DNA from: Cerasibacillus quisquiliarum | Lineage (GTDB): Bacteria; Bacillota; Bacilli; Bacillales; Amphibacillaceae | NCBI RefSeq assembly: GCF_014202495.1 | Contig: NZ_JACHHA010000003.1 | Span: forward strand, 212,666-276,665 | Direction: 5' to 3' | DNA length: 64,000 bases | Shown here: piece by piece, positions 1 through 9,882 of the stretch | Layout: every line of letters begins with the position of its first letter | How positions within the stretch are numbered: the stretch's first letter is position 1 | The notes under the pieces: model-generated | Told to the model about the DNA's origin: nothing | Databases searched by the model: none | Seen by the model: only the letters and a program-made list of their open reading frames with translations | Position numbers and translations under genes: made by a program

Positions 1-402
1 AAGAAACTAGCAAATATGATTGCAAATACAGAAGAAATTGAACGTTTCAAAGCCGTAGAAGCAAAAATTAACGAAAACGAAAAAGTTCAATCACTCATGA
101 CGAAAATAAAAGCATTACAAAAACAAGCTGTTAATTTACAAGCCTACGGAAAAGAAGAAGCGTTAAAAAGAGTTGAAGAACAACTAGAACGCTTGCAAGA
201 TGAATTGGATCGTATCCCTATTGTAGAAGAATTTAAGGAAACACAGATTATTGTGAACGATATTTTACAACTTATTTCAGGTACGATTGCTCGTTCAGTA
301 ACAAAAGAAGTCATTGAATCAACTGGCGGTGATGTATTAGCTGGTGAAACAGGATCAAAGTTAAAGAATAGAGATGAGACATCATGTGGTTGTGGTAATT
401 AG
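1..402 (+). CDS. ricA: RicA/YmcA family regulator, 5' end cut by window
   Basis: The frame is open from base 1, so the gene starts upstream; the ATG at 16 is internal. The product is a helical protein rich in Lys and Glu, ending with a Cys-Gly-Cys-Gly tail. The segment with ENDLLQL-like helices and the STGGD...GETGSK motif near the C-terminus match YmcA of B. subtilis. In the family RicA joins RicF (YlbF) and RicT (YaaT) in an Fe-S-bearing complex that assists RNase Y maturation of mRNAs and promotes sporulation, competence and biofilm formation. The C-terminal cysteines fit the cluster-binding role. The position just before cotE-mutS is the usual one. A strong terminator follows. Confidence 0.9.
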   Translation, partial: KKLANMIANTEEIERFKAVEAKINENEKVQSLMTKIKALQKQAVNLQAYGKEEALKRVEEQLERLQDELDRIPIVEEFKETQIIVNDILQLISGTIARSVTKEVIESTGGDVLAGETGSKLKNRDETSCGCGN

Positions 403-474
403 TGAAAAGATTCTTAATAAACAAAAGTTGTCTTTGCTCATAAAACAGTAACAAGTAAAAGAAAATTACTTCGT

Positions 475-520
475 CGGCTTTAGCTCCATATTTAAGTAAG
501 GGAGCTAAAGCCGTTTTCTC
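475..520 (+). terminator. Rho-independent terminator after ricA
   Basis: A perfect 13-bp stem (475-487 with 501-513) around a 13-base loop is followed by TTTT. It separates ricA from cotE. Confidence 0.9.
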
Positions 521-609
521 TTTCTTGACAGATTTTATTAAAATCGACTCATCTATGTTCTTTTAAAGTCATGTACCGATGAATTTAGAACAATCTTCAA
601 AAGCTATGC

Positions 610-637
610 ACCTTAGGTATTCGCCTTGCATAAAATG
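610..637 (+). promoter_or_regulatory. Possible sigma-K promoter of cotE
   Basis: AC at 610-611 stands 17 bases before CATAAAATG at 629-637, close to the sigma-K pattern AC-N16/17-CATANNNTA. In B. subtilis cotE has a sigma-E and a sigma-K promoter. The match is by eye and the motif is short, so this is tentative. The rest of the 403-667 gap holds only the terminator above. Confidence 0.35.
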
Positions 638-667
638 ACAATGAAAAAAGAGGAGGTAAACAAAAAT

Positions 668-1231
668 ATGAGCTTTTTAAATAAAGAGTATCGGGAAATT
701 ATCACAAAAGCAGTATGTGGTAAAGGAAAGAAGTTTACGAACGAAACACATACTGTAAAACCGCCACAAAAACCATCGAGTATTCTAGGGTGCTGGATAA
801 TAAATCATCGTTACCACTCAAAGAAAAAAACGAAAGATTCTGTAGAAGTAAATGGTCATTTCGACATTAACATATGGTATTCCTATCATAATAATACAAA
901 AACAGAAGTTGTAAGAGATCGTGTCAACTATCAAGATATCATTCCTTTATCAATTAAAGATGATCAATCGATTAGCGATGATTTTGATGTTGTTTGTCGA
1001 ACAACTCAGCAACCAAACTGCTTAGAATGTGAAATAACTGATAAGGGTGATGAAATAAAGGTTGAAACAGAACGTGAATTCATTATACAAGTGATTGGTG
1101 AAACGAAAGTCTATGTCAAAGTTGATCCAGAAGGCTATAAATATGTAGATGAAGAAGATCAATGGGATTTTGAAGTCATTGATGAAGAGTTAGCTGACGT
1201 CAATCCAGATTTTTTAAATAAAAATGAATAA
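668..1231 (+). CDS. cotE: Outer spore coat morphogenetic protein CotE
   Basis: The 187-residue product matches CotE in length (181 in B. subtilis) and in its start MSFLNKEYREIITKAVCGKG. CotE surrounds the forespore and is needed to assemble the outer coat. The C-terminal third is very acidic (runs of Asp and Glu), as in the family. I chose the ATG at 668 because AGGAGG at 651-656 lies 11 bases before it; an upstream in-frame ATG at 626 would place the ribosome site inside the gene. It stands alone between two terminators, upstream of mutS as in other Bacillaceae, and shows that the organism sporulates. Confidence 0.93.
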   Translation: MSFLNKEYREIITKAVCGKGKKFTNETHTVKPPQKPSSILGCWIINHRYHSKKKTKDSVEVNGHFDINIWYSYHNNTKTEVVRDRVNYQDIIPLSIKDDQSISDDFDVVCRTTQQPNCLECEITDKGDEIKVETEREFIIQVIGETKVYVKVDPEGYKYVDEEDQWDFEVIDEELADVNPDFLNKNE

Positions 1232-1240
1232 GACATAACT

Positions 1241-1276
1241 AAACTTACGGGAAAAATCCTGTAAGTTTGTTTTTTG
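1241..1276 (+). terminator. Terminator after cotE
   Basis: AAACTTAC...GTAAGTTT stem with a short A-rich loop, followed by a T-run (1271-1275). Confidence 0.8.
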
Positions 1277-1362
1277 TTTACCACCATTTGATGCAAATTC
1301 TATTTAACATTCATTTTATGTTATAATGACATAACAAAGAAGACTGCTTTGGAGGATCAAAT

Positions 1363-3942
1363 ATGACAAACCATACACCAATGATCAAACAATATTTACA
1401 AATAAAAGCAGAGCATAAAGATGCTTTTTTATTTTTTCGGCTCGGTGATTTTTATGAGTTGTTTTTTGATGATGCTATAAAAGCTGCTCAGGAGTTAGAA
1501 ATCACTTTAACAAAACGTGACTCAGGTCAAAAAGAACCAATCCCAATGTGTGGTGTACCTTATCATTCGGCTGAAAATTACATAAAAATATTAATCGATA
1601 AAGGATATAAAGTGGCCATATGTGAGCAAGTAGAGGACCCTAAAAAAGCGAAAGGAATTGTCAAACGAGAAGTCATTCAAATTATTACACCTGGGACCGT
1701 CATGGAAAGTAGCATGCTAGATGAACGTGATAATAATTATATTGCGAGTTTATCTCATTTTAATGATGGTTCATTTGTGGTTGCCTATAATGATCTATCT
1801 ACAGGGGAGAATCGTCTTGCGCTATTAACAAACGGTTGGGAGCAAGTTATACATGAACTGTATAATCAACCAATAAAAGAAGTTGTCATTGCCTCGACAT
1901 TACCAGAAACATATCAAAAACAACTTGCTAACCGTTTACAAGTAACACTTTCTTATGAAGACAATGTCGATTTTAGTGCAGAATATCGTTATTTATGTGA
2001 AAACTTAAATGATGAACGGTTAATGCAAGGTTTTAGTCGTTTATTAAATTATATTCAACATACACAAAAACGCTCGCTCGATCATCTGCAACAAGCGAAA
2101 ATGATTGAACTAAATCGTTTTTTGTCATTAGATATGTATTCTAAACGTAACCTAGAATTAACTGAAACGATTATGCGTAAAGGAAAACGTGGTAGTTTAT
2201 TATGGGTGCTCGATCAAACTGTGACAGCAATGGGAGCAAGATTACTAAAGAAATGGATTGAGCGTCCATTAATCAATAAACAACATATTGAAAAGCGTTT
2301 AAATATTGTGGAAGGTTTTTTAGAAGGCTTTATCGAGCGTGATCAGTTACGAGAAGATTTACGGTCTGTTTATGATTTAGAACGGTTAGCCGGTCGGATT
2401 GCTTATGGCAATGTCAATGCGCGTGACTTAATCCAATTGAAACAGTCACTTCAACAAATTCCAAAAATAAAAGAAACAATGTCTCAATTTAATAAAGGAG
2501 AAATTCATCAGCTTAAAGAACGGCTTATTTATCCGAAACATGTAGTAGATTTGTTGGAAAGGAGTATTAAAGACGATCCCCCTGTTTCAATTAAAGAAGG
2601 CTCATTAATTAAAGATGGCTTTAATGATACGCTTGATCGTTATCGAGACGCTACACGGAACGGGAAAAAATGGATTGCAGAATTAGAAAAGAGAGAAAAA
2701 GAAATAACGAAAATACGATCCTTAAAAATAGGTTATAATCGTGTGTTTGGATATTATATAGAAGTAACGAAGCCGAATCTCCATCTGTTACCAAAAGGTA
2801 GGTATGAAAGAAAACAGACATTAACGAATGCAGAACGATTTATTACACCCGAATTAAAAGAGAAAGAACAATTGATATTAGAAGCAGAAGAGAAAAGCAT
2901 CGATTTAGAGTACGACTTATTTATCAGTATCCGTGAAAAGATCAAAGAACATATTCCAGAACTGCAATCATTAGCAGACGCTATTAGTCAGCTAGATGTT
3001 TTACAATCGTTTGCAACTGTTAGTGAAGCGAATAACTACGTCCGACCTGACTATGATGAACAAGTATTACACATTAAGAATGGGCGGCATCCAGTCGTGG
3101 AAAAAGTGATGCAAGACGGCTCGTATGTCCCTAATGATATTACATTAGATAATGAGACGAATATATTACTCATTACAGGACCGAATATGTCAGGGAAAAG
3201 TACGTATATGCGCCAACTCGCTTTAACAATTATAATGGGTCAATTAGGTTGTTTTGTACCTGCTGACAAAGCAAAACTGACTATATTCGATCAAATTTTT
3301 ACCCGAATTGGTGCAGCGGACGATCTTGTCTCAGGACAAAGTACATTTATGGTCGAAATGTTAGAAGCAAATCATGCATTAAAAAACGCAACAGAAAAAA
3401 GTTTAATTTTATTAGATGAAATTGGGCGTGGAACAAGTACGTATGATGGAATGGCCTTAGCACAAGCCATTATTGAATATATTCATGACCATGTACATGC
3501 AAAAACATTATTCTCAACCCATTATCATGAATTAACAACATTAGAAACAACATTAAACAAGTTAAAAAATATTCATGTTCGTGCGGAAGAATATGAGGGT
3601 AAAGTAGTCTTTTTACATCAAGTAAGAGAAGGTGCTGCTGATAAAAGCTATGGGATTCATGTGGCAAAACTCGCTGAACTACCAGATACATTGATAAAAC
3701 GGGCAACAGATATATTGAGCGAATTAGAATCACAACCTGAAAAAGAAAATATGCATCAAGCCCAAGGTCAGCTATCATTTTTCGAAGATCCAGATCCAGT
3801 CGTTAAACAAAAAGACTCAGCATCAATTCATAAAGAAGAAGCAAAAGTGATCGATGAATTAAAAGAAATAGATTTACTCGACATGACGCCGATCGATGCA
3901 CTAAATGTACTATATCGCTTACAAAAACGGTTAAAATCATAA
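1363..3942 (+). CDS. mutS: DNA mismatch repair protein MutS
   Basis: This 859-residue protein has the full MutS layout. The mismatch-reading Phe-x-Glu is in DFYELFF (about residues 29-35). The ATPase has Walker [10 protein letters not shown] (about 606-614), Walker B and signature [14 protein letters not shown], and the STHYHEL switch. It detects mismatches and small loops and recruits MutL. GGAGG at 1351 lies 7 bases before the ATG, and a TATAAT -10 box at 1322-1327 lies just upstream. Only 32 bases separate it from mutL, so the two are probably co-transcribed. The length equals the B. subtilis protein within one residue. Confidence 0.98.
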   Translation: MTNHTPMIKQYLQIKAEHKDAFLFFRLGDFYELFFDDAIKAAQELEITLTKRDSGQKEPIPMCGVPYHSAENYIKILIDKGYKVAICEQVEDPKKAKGIVKREVIQIITPGTVMESSMLDERDNNYIASLSHFNDGSFVVAYNDLSTGENRLALLTNGWEQVIHELYNQPIKEVVIASTLPETYQKQLANRLQVTLSYEDNVDFSAEYRYLCENLNDERLMQGFSRLLNYIQHTQKRSLDHLQQAKMIELNRFLSLDMYSKRNLELTETIMRKGKRGSLLWVLDQTVTAMGARLLKKWIERPLINKQHIEKRLNIVEGFLEGFIERDQLREDLRSVYDLERLAGRIAYGNVNARDLIQLKQSLQQIPKIKETMSQFNKGEIHQLKERLIYPKHVVDLLERSIKDDPPVSIKEGSLIKDGFNDTLDRYRDATRNGKKWIAELEKREKEITKIRSLKIGYNRVFGYYIEVTKPNLHLLPKGRYERKQTLTNAERFITPELKEKEQLILEAEEKSIDLEYDLFISIREKIKEHIPELQSLADAISQLDVLQSFATVSEANNYVRPDYDEQVLHIKNGRHPVVEKVMQDGSYVPNDITLDNETNILLITGPNMSGKSTYMRQLALTIIMGQLGCFVPADKAKLTIFDQIFTRIGAADDLVSGQSTFMVEMLEANHALKNATEKSLILLDEIGRGTSTYDGMALAQAIIEYIHDHVHAKTLFSTHYHELTTLETTLNKLKNIHVRAEEYEGKVVFLHQVREGAADKSYGIHVAKLAELPDTLIKRATDILSELESQPEKENMHQAQGQLSFFEDPDPVVKQKDSASIHKEEAKVIDELKEIDLLDMTPIDALNVLYRLQKRLKS

Positions 3943-3974
3943 TAAAATTTAACTTAAGTAAAGGAGGTGCATCA

Positions 3975-5804
3975 ATGGCAATTATTCAAATGCCAGAATC
4001 ATTAGCAAATATGATTGCCGCTGGTGAAGTTGTTGAACGCCCTGCATCAGTTGTGAAAGAATTAGTAGAGAATAGCATTGACGCAAATAGTTCATGGATT
4101 AAAGTCGAACTAAAAGAAGCGGGTATTCAGGAGATAAAAGTTACAGATAATGGTGATGGTATTTCTGATACAGATTGTGAAAAGGCGTTTCTACGCCATG
4201 CAACGAGTAAAATAAAAGATGAAAATGATTTATTCCGTGTTCATACACTAGGTTTTCGTGGTGAAGCTCTAGCTAGTATCGCTTCGGTTAGCCGGCTAAC
4301 ACTTAAAACATCAACCGGTGATAAAGCGAGTACATACCTAGTATTAGAAGGTGGGCAAATAAAAGAGAAAAATATTAGTGATGCTAGAAAAGGTACAGAA
4401 ATAACAGTGAAAGACTTATTTTTCAACACGCCTGCTCGCTTGAAATATTTAAAGACGCTTCATACAGAATTAGGTCATGTAACAGACGTTATGAATCGAC
4501 TTGCTTTTTCACACCCAGATATTCGTTTTGATGTCACACATAATGGAAAACAATTATTCCAAACATCTGGTTCAGGGGATTTATTACAAGTTATACGTGA
4601 TGTGTACGGCATGAATGTAGCAAAAAGCATGTTACCAATTAAAAAGGAGACACTGGACTTTTATATCACAGGCTATATCGGCAAGCCCGAGATAACCCGT
4701 TCAAATAGAAACTTTATGACGATTATTGTAAATGGTCGTTATATCAAAAACTATTTACTCACTCAATCTATTATTCGAGCTTATGATACACTACTTATGA
4801 TTGGACGTTTTCCTATTGCAGTTATTTCAATAGAGATGGATCCGTATCTCGTTGATTTTAATGTTCATCCTGCGAAGCTAGAGGCAAGGTTTAGTAAAGA
4901 GAAAGACTTAATGATTGCGATTGAAAAAGTTATAAGAGAACAATTTCAAAAAGAAACATTAATTCCTACTATACGGTCAAAACCGACTAAAACCCAATCA
5001 ATCCAATACAAAATGGATTTTCCAGTTAACGAAAGCAAACAAATTCCTCTTATTCAGGAATCTAAGCAACCGACAATTGACCTTGTTAAACATCATGAAG
5101 TTAATAAGAAAGAACAAGCAGCGAAAGAGAAAGAAAAGCCAACAAACGATATAGCTACTAATGAATTACCTACTCGTTTGAATGCAAATACCATGACTGA
5201 AAATGTAGAACAACAAAAACACCGGGTACCATCTATGTATCCAATCGGCCAATTACATGGGACATATATTTTGGCACAAAACGAGACAGGTCTATATATG
5301 ATAGATCAGCATGCTGCCCAAGAGCGTATCAAGTTTGAATATTATAAGAAAAAACTAAGTCAACCTGATTCAATGGTTCAAGAGCTGTTATTACCACTAA
5401 CATTTGAGTTTTCCAAACAAGAGGCTATTTTTATTAAAACATATCAGGAAAAACTACAGGAAATAGGACTGTTTTTCGAACCGTTTGGTGAGCAAACTTT
5501 CGTTATTCGGTCTTATCCAAGTTGGTTTCCAGAAGGATATGCAGAGCAGGTGATTCGTGAGATTGTGGACCAAGTGATTGAACAAGGAAAGGTTGATATA
5601 GCATCACTTCGCCAAGACATGGCAGCTTTGATGTCATGTAAACGATCAATTAAGGCAAACCATTATTTAAATCAAGATGAAATGTTTCAGTTATTAGAAG
5701 ATTTAAGAAGTACGACAGATCCATTTACATGCCCACATGGTCGTCCGATTATCATCCATTTTACGACTTATGAAATTGAAAAAATGTTTAAACGTATACA
5801 ATAA
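3975..5804 (+). CDS. mutL: DNA mismatch repair endonuclease MutL
   Basis: The N-terminal GHKL ATPase shows ENSIDA, DNGDGI, LGFRGEAL and the FFNTPAR motif. A variable, charged linker (about residues 335-425) follows. The C-terminal half carries the metal-dependent nicking motif DQHAAQERIKFE (from about residue 444), a beta-clamp-binding QELLLP and the CPHGRP metal site, all expected in bacteria lacking MutH. The 609 residues are close to the 627 in B. subtilis. AGGAGG precedes the ATG at a normal distance. It makes the strand nick that starts repair of mismatches found by MutS. Confidence 0.98.
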   Translation: MAIIQMPESLANMIAAGEVVERPASVVKELVENSIDANSSWIKVELKEAGIQEIKVTDNGDGISDTDCEKAFLRHATSKIKDENDLFRVHTLGFRGEALASIASVSRLTLKTSTGDKASTYLVLEGGQIKEKNISDARKGTEITVKDLFFNTPARLKYLKTLHTELGHVTDVMNRLAFSHPDIRFDVTHNGKQLFQTSGSGDLLQVIRDVYGMNVAKSMLPIKKETLDFYITGYIGKPEITRSNRNFMTIIVNGRYIKNYLLTQSIIRAYDTLLMIGRFPIAVISIEMDPYLVDFNVHPAKLEARFSKEKDLMIAIEKVIREQFQKETLIPTIRSKPTKTQSIQYKMDFPVNESKQIPLIQESKQPTIDLVKHHEVNKKEQAAKEKEKPTNDIATNELPTRLNANTMTENVEQQKHRVPSMYPIGQLHGTYILAQNETGLYMIDQHAAQERIKFEYYKKKLSQPDSMVQELLLPLTFEFSKQEAIFIKTYQEKLQEIGLFFEPFGEQTFVIRSYPSWFPEGYAEQVIREIVDQVIEQGKVDIASLRQDMAALMSCKRSIKANHYLNQDEMFQLLEDLRSTTDPFTCPHGRPIIIHFTTYEIEKMFKRIQ

Positions 5805-5861
5805 TGTATAATCATGTATGAATCGGTTCAAACTATGTTCATAGTAGGAGGCGATTCATAG

Positions 5862-6311
5862 ATGGATAATCAAAAATTAATTCATTATCTTAATCAATTA
5901 CTTTCTAATCAGTTTGTTATGTATGTCAAATTACACCGATATCATTGGTACATACAAGGAAGTCACTTTTTCCAATTACATGATTTATTTGAAGAAATGT
6001 ATGAACAGTTTGCTAAACAGCTTGATGAAACAGCTGAACGCATATTAATGATTAACGGTAAACCTTTGGCAACGATGGCGTCATACATTAAAGAAGCATC
6101 ACTTGTTGAAGCATCAGCTGATGATAAAGAGAAAGAAATACTGATGCAACTACAGGACGATCTCAATCAGTTAATAACAGAAATTCATGATCTCGGATTA
6201 CGAGCAGCGCATGATAATCGAGATGAAGTGACGATTGATATGTTAATCGGTTTCCAACAGTATTATGAAAAGATGCTATGGATGTCAAAAGCTTACTTAC
6301 ATCAGTTATGA
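5862..6311 (+). CDS. dps: Dps-family DNA-binding ferritin
   Basis: The 149-residue protein has the Dps ferroxidase signature: HWYIQGSHFFQLHDLFEEMYEQ (about residues 28-49), supplying the His, Asp and Glu ligands at the dimer interface. Dps proteins form 12-mers that oxidise and store iron and shield DNA from peroxide damage. AGGAGG lies 10 bases before the ATG. It sits between mutL and miaA, a position not used for dps in B. subtilis, so a link to the repair genes is possible but is my inference. The N-terminus lacks a long basic tail, so direct DNA binding is uncertain. Confidence 0.9.
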   Translation: MDNQKLIHYLNQLLSNQFVMYVKLHRYHWYIQGSHFFQLHDLFEEMYEQFAKQLDETAERILMINGKPLATMASYIKEASLVEASADDKEKEILMQLQDDLNQLITEIHDLGLRAAHDNRDEVTIDMLIGFQQYYEKMLWMSKAYLHQL

Positions 6312-6337
6312 GGAATTACAATATTAGGGGAATAAAT

Positions 6338-7276
6338 ATGAAGCCTAAAATCGTCGTTATCGTCGGTCCTACAGCTGTAGGAAAAACAAAATTAAGTATC
6401 GAAATAGCTCGAGCCTTTAACGGAGAAATCATCAGTGGCGATTCTATGCAAGTTTATCGGGGAATGGACATTGGAACAGCCAAAATATCAAAAGAAGAAA
6501 TGGCTGGCATTCCACATTATATGCTAGATATAAAAGAACCTGATGAAGCATTTTCAGTCGCAGATTTTAAGCAATATGTTCATTCATATATCACTCACAT
6601 CGATTCCAAGTCAAAGTTACCGATCTTGGTCGGTGGGAGTGGTTTATATATTCAAGCAATTCTATATGATTATCAATTTACAAATCATAAACGAAATATG
6701 GCTTATACAAAGAAATTAGAAGAGCAAATTAAACAGGAAGGCATTACTAAAATCTATGAACAATTAAAAAACATCGATCCAGAACAAGCTAAAAAAATTC
6801 ATCCGAATAATCATCGACGTGTTATTCGTGCATTAGAAGTATATCATCAAACAGGTAAAACTATGAGTCAATTAATAGAAGAGCAAGAACAGAAAACATC
6901 TCCTTATGATCCTATAATAATAGGTTTGGAAATGGAACGTGAACTTTTATACGAACGAATCAACAAACGTGTTGATCAGATGTTAGAAGATGGATTATTA
7001 GACGAAGTTTATTCACTTTATAAAAATGGCTATGAAAATACTCAAGCGATGCGTGCCATTGGCTATAAAGAATTTATTCCTTATTTTAAAAATGAATATG
7101 ATTATAAACGTGCTGTAGAACTCTTAAAAAGAAACTCAAGACGCTATGCTAAACGCCAGTTTACATGGTTTAAAAATAAAATGAAAGTGAATTGGTATCA
7201 TATTCATCCAGAAAAGTTTGATGAACAACTTCAAATCATTTTAGAAGATTTAGCAGGAATATTAAAAGATAAGTAG
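6338..7276 (+). CDS. miaA: tRNA dimethylallyltransferase MiaA
   Basis: The protein transfers the dimethylallyl group from DMAPP to A37 of tRNAs that read codons starting with U. The P-loop [10 protein letters not shown] is at about residues 9-18, followed by [18 protein letters not shown] and the [10 protein letters not shown] motif, and it ends with the [12 protein letters not shown] substrate-binding segment. I chose the ATG at 6338 (312 residues; 314 in B. subtilis) because AGGGG lies 7 bases upstream and the P-loop should be near the N-terminus. Earlier ATGs at 6278 and 6308 overlap the dps gene. Confidence 0.97.
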   Translation: MKPKIVVIVGPTAVGKTKLSIEIARAFNGEIISGDSMQVYRGMDIGTAKISKEEMAGIPHYMLDIKEPDEAFSVADFKQYVHSYITHIDSKSKLPILVGGSGLYIQAILYDYQFTNHKRNMAYTKKLEEQIKQEGITKIYEQLKNIDPEQAKKIHPNNHRRVIRALEVYHQTGKTMSQLIEEQEQKTSPYDPIIIGLEMERELLYERINKRVDQMLEDGLLDEVYSLYKNGYENTQAMRAIGYKEFIPYFKNEYDYKRAVELLKRNSRRYAKRQFTWFKNKMKVNWYHIHPEKFDEQLQIILEDLAGILKDK

Positions 7277-7314
7277 AATTAATTATATATAGAGAAAAAG
7301 AGGAGGAAAATATT

Positions 7315-7533
7315 ATGGCACAGACTGGTAATATTCAAGACCATTATCTAAACACGTTAAGAAAGGAACATGTACTCGTAACTGTATTTTTAACCAATGG
7401 CTTTCAATTGAGAGGCGTCATCAAAGCTTTTGATAATTTTACAATTTTACTAGAAACTGAAGGTAAACAACAACTTATTTTCAAACATGCGATATCTACT
7501 TTTGCACCCATTAAAAATATTTCCATAGATTAA
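7315..7533 (+). CDS. hfq: RNA chaperone Hfq
   Basis: The 72-residue protein contains both Sm motifs: [20 protein letters not shown] (Sm1) and the [11 protein letters not shown] segment (Sm2), with the His of the KHAIST uridine pocket. Hfq forms a hexameric ring that binds small RNAs and mRNA tails. AGAGGAGG precedes the ATG. It directly follows miaA, an arrangement conserved across many bacteria, and is followed by a terminator, so miaA-hfq ends here. Confidence 0.97.
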   Translation: MAQTGNIQDHYLNTLRKEHVLVTVFLTNGFQLRGVIKAFDNFTILLETEGKQQLIFKHAISTFAPIKNISID

Positions 7534-7540
7534 TGATTAA

Positions 7541-7566
7541 GTGAACACGTCTGTGTTCACTTTTTA
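7541..7566 (+). terminator. Terminator after hfq
   Basis: GTGAACAC/GTGTTCAC 8-bp stem with a 4-base loop (7541-7560), followed by TTTTT. Confidence 0.88.
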
Positions 7567-7639
7567 CTTTAAACAATAATGGGCGATTGTCACCCTTTTT
7601 CGCATCTAACGTATAATGTTGGTGACTAGGGGTGATGAT

Positions 7640-8575
7640 GTGACTACAAGAGTAACAAATAACAAAATTGGTCAAATTAATATCGTACTTGATCCACATA
7701 ATAGCAGAGGGTTAACAAAAAATAATCATCGCTATAATGGGAAAAATCCATTTTCAAAAATTGAAACAGCTTTTAATTCTGTTATCGGCATGAGTCAACT
7801 AAAGAAAAGGATTAAAGAAATATATGCAACAATCGTTATTAATCAACGGCGCTACGAATCAGGACTTCAATCAAAGAAGCAAGTTTTGCATATGTTATTT
7901 AAAGGTAATCCAGGAACAGGAAAGACAACTGTAGCTAGAAAACTAGCTACATTATTTAAAGAAATGAACCTTTTATCGAAAGGTCATTTAATTGAAGTAG
8001 AAAGAGCAGATTTAGTCGGTGAATATATCGGGCAGACCGCTCAAAAGACAAGAAAATTAATCCAACAAGCATTAGGCGGTATATTATTTATTGATGAGGC
8101 CTATGCATTAGCTCGTGGTGGAGAGAAGGATTTTGGTAAAGAAGCCATCGACACATTAGTAAAACAAATGGAAGATTATCAACATGACTTCGTTCTCATC
8201 CTTGCAGGGTATCCAAACGAAATGGACCATTTTTTATTACAAAATCCTGGCTTACAATCAAGATTTCCGTTTATACTTAATTTTCCAAACTATACAGCTC
8301 ATGAATTATTAGGGATTGCCAAACAAATGATTGAAGATAGAGAATATAAATTAACCAAAGAGGCAGAGTGGAAACTGCATATGTATTTAACAGATCAATT
8401 AAAAAAAGATAAAGCAAATTTTTCAAACGGAAGATTAGTACGTAATCTGATAGAAGATGCCATTAGGAATCAGGCGTTAAGGTTAATTTATCAGGCGAAT
8501 TGTTCATTTGATCAACTCATTACAATTGAAGCAGAAGATATATTATTTGATAAAAACCGTGATACTTCTTTGTAG
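7640..8575 (+). CDS. spoVK: Stage V sporulation protein SpoVK (AAA+ ATPase)
   Basis: A CbxX/CfxQ-type AAA+ ATPase of about 311 residues. Walker A GNPGTGKTT (about 89-97), Walker B ILFIDEAY (about 150-157), sensor region ILAGY and arginine-finger region LQSRFP are all present. SpoVK works in the mother cell during spore maturation; its exact substrate is not established. I prefer the GTG at 7640 with AGGGGTGA just before it. An ATG at 7616 exists but overlaps a TATAAT-like element and has no ribosome site. The order hfq-spoVK-hflX is the usual one. Confidence 0.92.
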   Translation: MTTRVTNNKIGQINIVLDPHNSRGLTKNNHRYNGKNPFSKIETAFNSVIGMSQLKKRIKEIYATIVINQRRYESGLQSKKQVLHMLFKGNPGTGKTTVARKLATLFKEMNLLSKGHLIEVERADLVGEYIGQTAQKTRKLIQQALGGILFIDEAYALARGGEKDFGKEAIDTLVKQMEDYQHDFVLILAGYPNEMDHFLLQNPGLQSRFPFILNFPNYTAHELLGIAKQMIEDREYKLTKEAEWKLHMYLTDQLKKDKANFSNGRLVRNLIEDAIRNQALRLIYQANCSFDQLITIEAEDILFDKNRDTSL

Positions 8576-8637
8576 ATTCTTTCAATCTTTGCTATGATAT
8601 CATCAGTTTAATGGATATAGAAAGAAGAGGTTAAGAT

Positions 8638-9882
8638 ATGACCAAAGAGAAAGTAATTATTATTGCAGTTAAACAACAAGAACAGCCATTAGAGCAATTT
8701 AATTCATCCTTAGAAGAATTGGTTTCACTTACTGATACGGCTGGTGGGGTCGTTAAGCAAGTGATGACACAAAATCGAAATCATATACATCCAGCCTTTT
8801 ATATTGGAACGGGAAAAATTCAAGAAATTAAGCGTGAAATTGAAGCACATGAAATTGATCTTGTTATTTCGAATGATGAGCTTTCTCCCGGTCAATTACG
8901 TAATTTAGAAGGTCATTTTAATGTTCGGGTAATTGATCGCAGTCAGTTAATACTTGATATTTTTGCTAGTCGTGCGAAAACGAAGGAAGGTAAATTACAA
9001 GTTGAATTAGCTCAGCTTGAGTATAATTTACCCCGTTTACGTGGAAGAGGAATTCAACTGTCGCGACTAGGTGGGGGGATAGGCACAAGGGGCCCAGGAG
9101 AAACAAAGCTAGAAACAGACCAACGTTATATTCGACAACGTATTCACGATATAAAGAGGCGTTTAACACTTGCGGATAAACAACGTCATCTCTATCGTCA
9201 GCGAAGAAAAAGAAATGATGTATTTCAAATAGCGATTGTAGGATATACGAATGCTGGAAAATCGACGCTGTTTAATCAATTAACAGATAGTGCTTCTTTA
9301 CAGGAAGATAAACTATTTGCCACTTTAGATCCTCTTACTCGGCAAATTAGATTGCCATCGGGTATGAACGCATTAGTGACGGATACGGTTGGCTTTATTC
9401 AGGATTTACCTACTACTTTAATTGCAGCATTCCAGTCTACATTGGAGGAAGTTACGGAAGCTGACTTTATTTTACACGTTATCGATGGATCACATCCTAA
9501 TATGGAACAACATCAAGATACTGTTCACCTACATTTGAAAAAGTTAGGTGCTGAACAGATCCCAGTATTAACTGTTTACAATAAAAAAGATAAATTCACA
9601 GAAGATTTGATACCGATGGCACAGCCTGCCATTATAATTAGTGCATATGAATCAGAAGATCTAAAGAATTTATTGTTAAAAATAGAAGCTGTCTTGAAAC
9701 AAATTTGGGAACCATTTACAATAGCATTAGAACCTGATCAAGGTTCGTTATTAAATCGGATTTTACATGAAACGATCGTTGTGGAGAAACAATTTAACGA
9801 ACAGAGTAACGAATATATTCTATCTGGCTATATGCGTGAAGATTCTCCACTAAATAGAATCAAAGGAGATACGAAAACATGA
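8638..9882 (+). CDS. hflX: Ribosome-associated GTPase HflX
   Basis: HflX splits stalled or stress-arrested 70S ribosomes. The N-terminal HflX domain contains the glycine-rich LRGRG...LGGGIGTRGPGE loop; the GTPase domain has G1 GYTNAGKST (about 202-210), G3 DTVGFIQDLP and G4 NKKD. Its 414 residues compare with 419 in B. subtilis YnbA. AAGAGG precedes the ATG. The stop codon overlaps the next start (ATGA), so translation of ynbB is probably coupled. Confidence 0.95.
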   Translation: MTKEKVIIIAVKQQEQPLEQFNSSLEELVSLTDTAGGVVKQVMTQNRNHIHPAFYIGTGKIQEIKREIEAHEIDLVISNDELSPGQLRNLEGHFNVRVIDRSQLILDIFASRAKTKEGKLQVELAQLEYNLPRLRGRGIQLSRLGGGIGTRGPGETKLETDQRYIRQRIHDIKRRLTLADKQRHLYRQRRKRNDVFQIAIVGYTNAGKSTLFNQLTDSASLQEDKLFATLDPLTRQIRLPSGMNALVTDTVGFIQDLPTTLIAAFQSTLEEVTEADFILHVIDGSHPNMEQHQDTVHLHLKKLGAEQIPVLTVYNKKDKFTEDLIPMAQPAIIISAYESEDLKNLLLKIEAVLKQIWEPFTIALEPDQGSLLNRILHETIVVEKQFNEQSNEYILSGYMREDSPLNRIKGDTKT

